From JADKCL01 sp046050405 (GTDB lineage Bacteria; Bacteroidota; Bacteroidia; J057; JADKCL01): a stretch of 5,959 nt of DNA. Numbering within the stretch: position 1 is the first letter of the stretch; each line of letters opens with the position of its first letter. The DNA lies in contig JBJOPY010000137.1 in the NCBI GenBank assembly GCA_046050405.1, forward strand, positions 1 through 5,959, given 5' to 3'. The translations under genes were made by a program, and so were the position numbers. Under the pieces are notes generated by a model. The model saw only the letters and a program-made list of their open reading frames with translations. It was not told the DNA's origin and did not search any database. Positions 1 through 5,495 of the stretch are shown here, one piece after another.

Positions 1-396
1 CAAATCCACATCGTAACGCTCACAGGCGATTTGAACACCCTCATAGAAGGCATCCATCGCCTCGACAGTGAACCTGCTGCTCAGAGCCACGGAAACAGTG
101 ATCCCGAACGGCTTCGCATTCATCGCATAGATGTCGCTCAGATTCACCACCACGGACTTGTACCCCAGATGCTTCAAGGGAACATACCGGAGATCGAAAT
201 GAACGCCTTCCACCAGCAGATCAGTAGAGACCAGATGCACCTCCTTCTCAGACACGGCATATACCGCAGCGTCATCCCCGATCCCTTTGACCACATCCGG
301 ATTGTGAACCGTAAAATCATTGGTAAGACGCTCAATCAAACCAAACTCCCCCAAACGGGAGATCGGCGTCAAGTCCTCTCCATTATCTTCCAGCAT
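1..396 (-). CDS. thiL: Thiamine-monophosphate kinase ThiL, N-terminal 132 residues (cut by window edge)
   Basis: ThiL phosphorylates thiamine monophosphate to thiamine diphosphate with ATP in the cytoplasm, the last step of cofactor synthesis. I translated the minus strand from the ATG at 396; the frame is open to base 1, so the C-terminal part lies outside the window. The visible part has the family's order of motifs: LGEFGLIERL (residues 15-24), the Mg/ATP-binding GIGDDAAV (38-45), STDLLVEGVHF (57-67), LKHLGYKSVVVNLSDIYAMNAKP (74-96, with the metal-binding Asp 88). It belongs to the AIRS/PurM-like ATPase fold. The start follows nadA by 42 bp on the same strand, so read-through from nadA is likely. 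A TATATTTG at 408-401 resembles a Bacteroidota -7 element but lies too close to the start, with no fitting -33 element. Identification is from sequence motifs and is secure. Confidence 0.93.
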   Translation of the reverse strand, partial: MLEDNGEDLTPISRLGEFGLIERLTNDFTVHNPDVVKGIGDDAAVYAVSEKEVHLVSTDLLVEGVHFDLRYVPLKHLGYKSVVVNLSDIYAMNAKPFGITVSVALSSRFTVEAMDAFYEGVQIACERYDVDL

Positions 397-438
397 TCAG
401 CAAATATAGCTGAAAAACAAAATTGCCTTACGCCAGAA

Positions 439-1446
439 TCAGAGTCCCAGCTTGGCACTGATCTCCAGCATCCGCTGTATCGGAGCCAGGGCCTGCGACC
501 GCAGCGGCTCAGGGACATCCACCTCCGGAACTTCATGCTTCAATGAAATATAGAGCTTTTCAAGCGTATTCAGCTTCATGTGAGGGCAGTCGTTGCAGGC
601 GCAAGTCCCCTCGTTAGGTGCTGCTATGAACCTTTTGCCCGGTCTTGCCTTCTGCATCTGGTGAATGATCCCCGATTCGGTCACGACGATGAAAACCTCC
701 GCAGAGCTCTTCCTCGTAAAATTGAGCAGCCCGCTGGTGCTCCCGATGTAATCCGCCATTTCCAAAACTGGATCCTCGCATTCCGGATGGGCAATGACCA
801 GCGCACCCGGATGCCGCAATTTCAGTTCCGTCAACTTTTTCCTGGAGAAAATCTCATGCACCATGCAGGCACCGTTCCAGAGAACCATCTTCCGGCCTAT
901 CAACTTGTTGATGTAAGCACCTAGGTTCTTGTCAGGGGCGAAGATCAAGGGTTGGTCCTTCGGGAAACTCTCCACGATCCCCACTGCATTCGTGCTGGTG
1001 ACCACTACATCGCTGAGTGCCTTGAGGCCAGCGGAGCAATTGATGTAGGTTACCACCTTGTGGTCAGGGTATCCCCTCTTGAATTCTGCGAACAGTTCGG
1101 GAGGACAGCTGTCACTCAGTGAGCAACCAGCATTCAAATCTGGTAAAACCACTTTTTTCACAGGATTGATGATCTTCGCGGTTTCAGCCATGAAATGAAC
1201 CCCGGCAAACATGATCAAATCTGCTTTCGTCTTGGCAGCCTGCTGAGCCAAACCTAGGCTGTCACCCACAAAATCTGCTACATCTTGGATATCAGGCTCC
1301 TGATAGTAATGCGCCAGCAAAACTGCATTCTTTTCCTTCTTCAGACGGTCAATTTCCGCGAAAAGATCAAGCGTTGGATCCACTTCAATGTCCAAAAATC
1401 CAATCCTTTTCACTTCCCTGACCTTTTCGTCCAGCATATCCATCAT
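439..1446 (-). CDS. nadA: Quinolinate synthase NadA
   Basis: NadA condenses iminoaspartate with dihydroxyacetone phosphate to quinolinate, the second step of de novo NAD synthesis. It is a cytoplasmic [4Fe-4S] enzyme. At 335 residues it has normal family length. Visible motifs are AHYYQ (45-49), GDSLGLAQQA (61-70), FMAETAKI (85-92), NAGCSLSDSC (105-114), YINCSAG (134-140), TSTNA (150-154), GACMVHE (192-198), HPEC (220-223), STSGL (236-240), NEGTCACNDCPHMKLNTLEKLY (278-299). By comparison with the family, the cluster ligands should be Cys108, Cys194 and Cys287. The last sits in CxCxxC rather than the CxxCxxC of E. coli; the extra Cys282 and Cys284 are not expected to be ligands. ATG codons at residues 1, 2 and 4 compete as start; no clear Shine-Dalgarno separates them. 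The nadB and nadC partners are not in the window. Gene order nadA-thiL suggests a cofactor operon. Confidence 0.97.
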   Translation of the reverse strand: MMDMLDEKVREVKRIGFLDIEVDPTLDLFAEIDRLKKEKNAVLLAHYYQEPDIQDVADFVGDSLGLAQQAAKTKADLIMFAGVHFMAETAKIINPVKKVVLPDLNAGCSLSDSCPPELFAEFKRGYPDHKVVTYINCSAGLKALSDVVVTSTNAVGIVESFPKDQPLIFAPDKNLGAYINKLIGRKMVLWNGACMVHEIFSRKKLTELKLRHPGALVIAHPECEDPVLEMADYIGSTSGLLNFTRKSSAEVFIVVTESGIIHQMQKARPGKRFIAAPNEGTCACNDCPHMKLNTLEKLYISLKHEVPEVDVPEPLRSQALAPIQRMLEISAKLGL

Positions 1447-1522
1447 TCTTTCAATATTTTCTTTTTAAGAGTATGTAGTAATTGATGTCGTGTGGATTGT
1501 GTTTAAAAGTGAGTGGGGGAAA

Positions 1523-1554
1523 ATTTGGAAATGGCGATAATCACAATTCCAAAT
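1523..1554. repeat. 8-bp inverted repeat in the nadA leader
   Basis: ATTTGGAA at 1523-1530 is matched exactly by TTCCAAAT at 1547-1554, with a 16-base spacer. It lies between nadA and its proposed -7 element, so it would be in the transcribed leader of nadA if that promoter is right. It could be an operator or an RNA stem. I recognise no regulator motif in it, and arms of this length can arise by chance in AT-rich DNA. Confidence 0.35.
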
Positions 1555-1566
1555 CAGTAATCCACA

Positions 1567-1623
1567 TCAAAGATAGAATTATTTGATTCAGATTCATTAG
1601 TTTAGCGGTGTTTATGAACATAT
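1567..1623. other. AT-rich block between DnaA-like boxes, candidate duplex-unwinding element
   Basis: By hand count 42 of 57 bases are A or T (about 74 percent). The block is bounded almost exactly by one-mismatch DnaA boxes at 1558-1566 and 1620-1628, both on the plus strand, and contains a tandem GATTCA GATTCA at 1585-1596. AT-rich DNA beside ordered DnaA boxes is where origin opening happens in known bacterial origins. The assignment depends on the origin call and is inferred. Confidence 0.4.
1568..1575 (-). promoter_or_regulatory. Possible -7 promoter element for nadA
   Basis: Read on the minus strand, 1575-1568 is TATCTTTG, an exact fit to the Bacteroidota -7 consensus TAnnTTTG. It would start transcription near 1563, about 115 bases upstream of nadA. 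No convincing TTTG/TTG -33 element is present at the usual distance, so the call is tentative. The predicted start lies inside the DnaA-like box at 1558-1566. Confidence 0.35.
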
Positions 1624-1702
1624 CCACATCCGTGTGGTCTTGCAAGAATATGGAAAAGTTTTCAAAGTGAAGGGTGTGCATTGAATGTTGATAACTGGCT
1701 TG

Positions 1703-1724
1703 TAATCCACAGCCCTGTGAATTA
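1703..1724. repeat. Imperfect palindrome made of two opposed DnaA-like boxes
   Basis: TAATCCACA (1703-1711) and TGTGAATTA (1716-1724) are reverse complements except for one base and are separated by GCCC. Each half is itself a DnaA-box variant, so the palindrome could hold two DnaA molecules in opposed orientation. The one-mismatch box on the minus strand at 1694-1686 lies eight bases to the left, making a three-box cluster. Confidence 0.5.
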
Positions 1725-1784
1725 AGAAAATCGAAATCCTGACATGTCTAGGGATCGGTCTTTGCAAATAAAGTTATGAAAAAC

Positions 1785-1830
1785 ATTTCCACATGGTTAT
1801 CCATAGTTTTCAATGCCAGGATGTGGAAAT
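1785..1830. repeat. Perfect 10-bp inverted repeat enclosing a DnaA-like box
   Basis: ATTTCCACAT at 1785-1794 is matched exactly by ATGTGGAAAT at 1821-1830, with 26 bases between the arms. Each arm contains a two-mismatch DnaA box (TTWTNCACA type, ATTTCCACA), and TTATCCATA (one mismatch) sits at 1797-1805 just inside the left arm. The three-box symmetric layout argues for protein binding rather than an RNA stem, since the loop is long and the arms are box-like. Confidence 0.5.
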
Positions 1831-1914
1831 ATGAGTGTTCATTATCAGGGAGTTGCGACCTTTGTCGACGGCGATTGTGGACAACATGGCGACGGTTGAG
1901 AAACACGGATTGAA

Positions 1915-2949
1915 ATGGTGAAAATCATCGGGGCGGAGGAATTTGTAAGAAGGTCAAGCGCATTGCACGTCTTGGATGTGAGATCTCCGGGAGAATACCG
2001 TTTGGGTCATCTTCCAGGTGCATTGTCATTTCCCCTTTTTGATGACAGCGAACGGGCAGAGGTTGGAACCCTTTATAAGCAGGCGGGACAGCTGCAGGCA
2101 GTGGAGCGGGGTCTGGAGATTGTAGGGGGAAAGATGAAAAACATGTTTGTCCAAGGGATGAGCTATGCAAGGGATGGCCAGCTGATGGTTCATTGCTGGA
2201 GGGGTGGAAAGAGGAGTGAATCCGTGGGAAACCTGCTTTCCGTCGCCGGCTTGGAAGTTTTCGTGTTGCAGGGAGGATACAAGACTTATCGCAACTGGGT
2301 GTTGCAACAGTTTGTCCCTGAGAGGGAATATTTGGTGGTGGGAGGATTGACGGGATCAGGGAAGACACGGATTCTGCACCATCTCCGCAGTCAGGGGCAG
2401 GCTGTATTGGACATTGAGGGGCACGCCGCACATCGTGGCTCGGCTTTCGGCCGGTTGGGGCAGACACATTTTGTCTCGCCTCAGCAGTTTGAAAACGCGA
2501 TGGCCAATGACCTTTGTGGGCTTGGAGACCGGGCGGTCTGGATGGAGGATGAAAGCCGTGTACTGGGAGGGCTGACCCTTCCGCAAGCGCTCTGGGAGAA
2601 AAAGCAGCGGTCGCCAGTCTTTTATGTCGAGATTCCCGATGAGGACCGGGTGCGTCTCTTGCTGGAGGATTACGGGTCGGTGGACAAGGCAGGAATCGCC
2701 GCCTCGATCAACAAGATCGCCCGGAGCCTGGGCGGCCTGCGTACCCAGCAAGCATTAGAGGCGCTGGGGGCAGACGATAGGGAGTTGCTTGCGCGCATGC
2801 TCTTGGAGTACTATGACAAGCTCTACAAGAATTCCATGGCAACAAAGCCGCAGGCGACTGTCCATCACTTTTCCTTTCACCGGTTTGATTTGGACGAAAT
2901 CACGCAGGCCATCAAGTCAAAGGCGCTCGGGATGGGCTTCCGTGTGTGA
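1915..2949 (+). CDS. selU: tRNA 2-selenouridine synthase SelU (MnmH)
   Basis: SelU replaces the sulfur of 2-thiouridine at the wobble position (U34) of certain tRNAs with selenium from selenophosphate, through a geranylated intermediate in the family. The N-terminal rhodanese domain spans about residues 1-135: DVRSPGEY (21-28), HLPGA (32-36), and the active-site loop MVHCWRGGKRS with Cys94. A P-loop domain follows: Walker A GLTGSGKT (144-151), then DIEGHAAHRGSAFG (167-180), WMEDESRVLGG (209-219), and the conserved FHRFDLDEI near the end (321-329). At 344 residues it is slightly shorter than the E. coli protein, with no domain missing. The ATG at 1915 has a weak GGA five bases upstream; an in-frame stop at 1897-1899 rules out a much longer protein. 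It needs selenophosphate from SelD, not in this window. It reads away from the candidate origin and probably has its own promoter there, though I found no good consensus. Confidence 0.95.
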   Translation: MVKIIGAEEFVRRSSALHVLDVRSPGEYRLGHLPGALSFPLFDDSERAEVGTLYKQAGQLQAVERGLEIVGGKMKNMFVQGMSYARDGQLMVHCWRGGKRSESVGNLLSVAGLEVFVLQGGYKTYRNWVLQQFVPEREYLVVGGLTGSGKTRILHHLRSQGQAVLDIEGHAAHRGSAFGRLGQTHFVSPQQFENAMANDLCGLGDRAVWMEDESRVLGGLTLPQALWEKKQRSPVFYVEIPDEDRVRLLLEDYGSVDKAGIAASINKIARSLGGLRTQQALEALGADDRELLARMLLEYYDKLYKNSMATKPQATVHHFSFHRFDLDEITQAIKSKALGMGFRV

Positions 2950-2968
2950 CCCGTGAGAAATTTTTGGC

Positions 2969-3000
2969 TTGCAAAGTGTGAAAAAGTTCGTTTAATTTTG
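2969..3000 (+). promoter_or_regulatory. Possible Bacteroidota-type promoter for the YD-repeat gene
   Basis: TTG at 2969-2971 and TAATTTTG at 2993-3000 match the -33 TTG / -7 TAnnTTTG consensus with a 21-base spacer, so the element centres are about 26 bases apart, as that consensus requires. Transcription would begin near 3004, leaving a leader of about 120 bases. A second, poorer TATCTTTTG lies at 3053-3061. I see no strong terminator for selU in the same gap. Confidence 0.5.
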
Positions 3001-3123
3001 TCTTGGGATCGAGAGGAGAAAGACATTGGACAATGAAATTTTACGATTATTGTATCTTTTGCTGGGAATGTGAAAGAAAATTTGCAGTTTAGGGCAAAAT
3101 ACGGCTAGCGAAACTAGGTGTCG

Positions 3124-4140
3124 ATGATCCAAAAAGTATATCAGAGAAGTTGCGCCAGTACATTTCTGGTTGCAGTCGCATTGTTCATTGTTTTCATTCC
3201 AGCGCGTGGTTGGTCGCAGGAAACGTATGAACACCTATATAAGGAGTCAGACATCCTCAAGCACAAGATTCGGTCCATGGCTGTGGACTTCTATGCCTCC
3301 ACGCAGGGCGTGGATTCCGTGCAGCCGCTAGCCCGGCAACCGGATTACCGCGAGCGGTACTATTTCGATGGTTTGGGACGTACGGTACGGTATGAGGCCG
3401 TCAGTACAAACATCCGTGTAGAAGGGTTCATCGGCCCTCAGTTGACGAGCCGTTACGAATACAGTGAAATTGGCCATGCCAGCCATCGGCATGATACCAC
3501 AGTTTTCGGCAATGCGGGGGAATGGAATTACCGCACCGATTCCACAGGTCGCAGGATCGGGGACGAGTGGTACCGTCATGGTGTGAACCATGTCGTCGCG
3601 AAGCGTGCATACTTTCATGATTCACTCGGGCGGCTGTTCAAGACCAAATACTTGTTCGGAATGGATGAAGACGGAAATGCAGAGGAATGTGCCTGGCAGT
3701 TTTACATTCGGGACAATCTAAGCACCAACGCCCTGGGATTGTCCCCGGAAGAGCTGGCATTTTGCAAATACTCATTGGAGTATCAAGACGAGGATGGCAG
3801 ATGCGTAAGGCGGGTGGACTATGTTTACAGTTCGCTGGCTGGATCCACAGCGTTCACCTATGACCGGACAGGAAGACCGGTCAAGGTGGAGATGCTGTCT
3901 GCGGACAATTCCGGGGAAGCATCTTTCGCGGAGATATTTTATGAGCCCAATGGCATGGTCAAGATCGAGATTCATGGAAAAGGAACCATTTATGATCCCA
4001 AGTTGTCCCAATTGGCGACTGTAAGCCGTTCATTCGTGGTCGACAATTGGGTCGCCTGGAGGTTGCTGCGGGAAATTCGGATCATGCAGGGCGGGCACGA
4101 ATTCGGCCGCTACGTATTCCTTTACAACGACCGCTCCTGA
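3124..4140 (+). CDS. Secreted protein with degenerate YD/RHS-like repeats, function unknown
   Basis: I do not recognise a named family. From the ATG at 3124 the product has 338 residues; a GTG at 3118 would add two. I prefer the ATG because AGG at 3116-3118 is a suitable ribosome site five bases before it. Residue numbers here count from the GTG. Residues 1-33 form a Sec signal peptide: KVYQR, then a hydrophobic core about 14-28 (STFLVAVALFIVFIP), ending ARGWSQ. There is no lipobox. The mature part carries units resembling YD repeats: YYFDGLGRTV (81-90), YRTDSTGRR (138-146), YFHDSLGRL (165-173), YQDEDGRCV (222-230), FTYDRTGRPV (246-255), with weaker copies at 113 and 274. They are irregularly spaced, and no toxin tip or RHS core-protease motif is seen. 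A periplasmic or surface beta-rich protein is likely. Binding sugar or envelope material is only a guess. It ends convergently with kdtA. Confidence 0.8.
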   Translation: MIQKVYQRSCASTFLVAVALFIVFIPARGWSQETYEHLYKESDILKHKIRSMAVDFYASTQGVDSVQPLARQPDYRERYYFDGLGRTVRYEAVSTNIRVEGFIGPQLTSRYEYSEIGHASHRHDTTVFGNAGEWNYRTDSTGRRIGDEWYRHGVNHVVAKRAYFHDSLGRLFKTKYLFGMDEDGNAEECAWQFYIRDNLSTNALGLSPEELAFCKYSLEYQDEDGRCVRRVDYVYSSLAGSTAFTYDRTGRPVKVEMLSADNSGEASFAEIFYEPNGMVKIEIHGKGTIYDPKLSQLATVSRSFVVDNWVAWRLLREIRIMQGGHEFGRYVFLYNDRS

Positions 4141-5402
4141 TCCTTCGGGGCTGGGTTCAAATAACCCAAAAGGTTGAGCTTCGCGAGGATGGCCTTGGTG
4201 GCACCCTTCTTGGACTGCATGTAGGAAATGTTCCCGAGACGGGTTGCAGCATGGAGGCTCGGGTTGTCCAGCCAGTGCAGGATGGCGGAGTGCAGTTCCT
4301 GGGCCGTAGAAACGGATTTGGCGCCCCCCCTTCCGACCATGTCCACTGCCTCTTGGAAACGTGAATGGTTCGGGCCGAAAATCACCGGATTGCCATAGAC
4401 TGCCGCCTCTTGGGTGTTGTGGATTCCTCGACCGAAACCTCCGCCGATGTAGGCGAGGTCTCCGTAGTGGTAGAGCGTGGAGAGCATGCCGATGTTGTCG
4501 ATCCACAGGACATCGCAGGAGGAGGATGAACCTTCAAGCTCGCTGTACCTTGCCATCCGGCCGGGGGAATTGGCGATGCGATGGCCGATTTGCCGGGGGT
4601 GGGTTTCATGGGGCGCGAGGATCCAGCAGAGATCGTTTCTCCGCATTTCCTCGATGACAGGCAGGATGATGGCTTCATCATCCGGCCAGGTGCTTCCAGC
4701 GATGATGCACCTGCGGCCTGAAATGAACCGCTCGATGAGGGGCAAGGGCTGGAATTTCTGCGGCAATTCAGCTGCACGGTCAAACCTGGTATCACCCGCC
4801 ACGCTGATTCGGTGGATTCCGGCAAATGAACCGATCAGCCCCGCGCTCTCCGCGTCTTGGGTGAAGATCCAGGAGAACTGTGCAAATGCCTTCCGGTAAG
4901 CGTTCTTGATGACACTGTTCAGGAACCGGCTGTCCTTCCGAACGAGTGCGCTGATCAAAACCAGAGGGACGCCGTTTGAATGCGCTGCATGGATGAAATT
5001 CAGCCAAAGATCGTATTTCACGAAGACGGCCAGCCTTGGACGGACGATGTCGAGAAACATGCGGGCATTTCCGGGAGTGTCCAGCGGTAGGTAGCAGATG
5101 TGGTCGGCGTGGGGGTAGCCCTTTCTGGGTTCGTAACCGCTGGGGCTGAAGAAGCTGAGCAGGATTTTCTGCCCGGGATGCTCCTTCTTGATGGCTTCGA
5201 TCAATGGTCTTCCTTGTTCGAACTCGCCGAGCGAGGAGCAGTGGAACCAGATCCAATCCCCGGCGTCTCCCATGCCCGCTCTCAGTCTCCCCTCCCAACC
5301 CCGCCGACCGGCAATCCAAAGGCGGGCTTTTGCATGGAAGATGGATGCGATGCCGATCCCCGACCGATAGATCAGGACTCCCAGGGTGTAGAAAATGCTC
5401 AT
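4122..5402 (-). CDS. kdtA: 3-deoxy-D-manno-octulosonic acid transferase KdtA (WaaA)
   Basis: KdtA transfers Kdo from CMP-Kdo to the lipid A precursor at the cytoplasmic face of the inner membrane, the first inner-core step of lipopolysaccharide. The 426 residues match the family's length. An N-terminal membrane anchor lies at about 4-22, followed by AKARLWIAGRRGWEGRL (24-40). The GT-B N-domain carries SSLGE with the catalytic base Glu60. FVKYDLWLNF (127-136) takes the place of the ETELWPN of enterobacterial enzymes. The C-domain has VAGDTRFDRA (201-210), AGSTWPDDE (235-243), APHETHP (263-269), and the CMP-Kdo-binding YIGGGFGRGIHNTQEAAVYGNPVIFGPNH (318-346). The ATG at 5402 lacks a clear Shine-Dalgarno but gives the expected N-terminus. 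Its last 19 bases overlap the end of the plus-strand gene. It follows the barrel-protein gene by 93 bp on the same strand and may be co-transcribed with it. Confidence 0.96.
   Translation of the reverse strand: MSIFYTLGVLIYRSGIGIASIFHAKARLWIAGRRGWEGRLRAGMGDAGDWIWFHCSSLGEFEQGRPLIEAIKKEHPGQKILLSFFSPSGYEPRKGYPHADHICYLPLDTPGNARMFLDIVRPRLAVFVKYDLWLNFIHAAHSNGVPLVLISALVRKDSRFLNSVIKNAYRKAFAQFSWIFTQDAESAGLIGSFAGIHRISVAGDTRFDRAAELPQKFQPLPLIERFISGRRCIIAGSTWPDDEAIILPVIEEMRRNDLCWILAPHETHPRQIGHRIANSPGRMARYSELEGSSSSCDVLWIDNIGMLSTLYHYGDLAYIGGGFGRGIHNTQEAAVYGNPVIFGPNHSRFQEAVDMVGRGGAKSVSTAQELHSAILHWLDNPSLHAATRLGNISYMQSKKGATKAILAKLNLLGYLNPAPKDQERSL
4152..4168. repeat. Short hairpin just past the convergent gene ends
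   Basis: TGGGTT (4152-4157) pairs exactly with AACCCA (4163-4168) around a five-base CAAAT loop. It lies 12 bases after the stop of the plus-strand gene, inside the last codons of kdtA. It is followed on the plus strand by A residues, not T residues, so it does not fit a classic intrinsic terminator. It may still mark or protect the 3' end of the plus-strand transcript. Confidence 0.3.
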
Positions 5403-5495
5403 GGCGGACAGGCTTTCATGGATGGGAGAGAGCTCCCTTTGGTTCGGCGACTCCCTGCAACGGACAGGAAGAAAGATGCGGGAGGATCATGTTCA

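Larger units (their letters stand above)
1447..1914. other. Candidate chromosomal replication origin (DnaA-box cluster in divergent intergenic region)
   Basis: This is the only gene-free stretch over 300 bases. Scanning by eye against TTATCCACA gives six 9-mers with one mismatch: TAATCCACA 1558-1566 (+), ATATCCACA 1620-1628 (+), TTATCAACA 1694-1686 (-), TAATCCACA 1703-1711 (+), TTATCCATA 1797-1805 (+), TTGTCCACA 1884-1876 (-). Four more have two mismatches: 1499-1491 (-), 1724-1716 (-), 1785-1793 (+), 1830-1822 (-). By simple base-equal arithmetic, about 0.1 one-mismatch hits are expected in 468 bp on both strands. No box is a perfect consensus. An AT-rich block lies between the first two strong boxes, nadA and selU diverge away, and G/C skew changes sign across the region. 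Together these are the usual marks of a bacterial oriC. Alternatives are a DnaA-titrating site or DnaA control of the two flanking promoters. dnaA is not visible, so the call rests on pattern alone. Confidence 0.6.

Noticed and set aside
1..10. AAATCCACA and similar two-mismatch DnaA-like 9-mers inside genes (for example in the selU-distal genes near 3840 and 4500)
   Set aside because: Two-mismatch matches are common by chance and here lie in coding sequence; only the dense intergenic cluster is meaningful.
401..421. TATATTTG on the minus strand just before thiL, as a promoter
   Set aside because: It would start transcription at the start codon itself, and the nearest TTTG is only nine bases away, far short of the required spacing; the 42-bp gap after nadA favours co-transcription.
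31..546. Plus-strand open frame of 171 codons
   Set aside because: It lies antisense to thiL and the end of nadA, both confirmed by family motifs; its translation is low-complexity in character and has no recognisable domain.
1285..1485. Plus-strand open frame of 66 codons reaching into the intergenic region
   Set aside because: Most of it is antisense to the nadA N-terminus, and its tail only reaches 1485; no ribosome site or family resemblance.
1447..1914. CRISPR array or tandem repeat array as explanation for the repeated TCCACA words
   Set aside because: The repeated words are 9-mers on both strands at irregular spacing, with no repeat-spacer periodicity and no cas gene nearby.
4030..4825. 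Minus-strand frames of 158 and 147 codons within kdtA
   Set aside because: They are out-of-frame readings of kdtA, whose own frame carries all the KdtA motifs.
5424..5437. GGGAG/CTCCC hairpin between the barrel gene and kdtA
   Set aside because: Five-base stem with a four-base loop and no T run on the minus strand; not convincing as a terminator.
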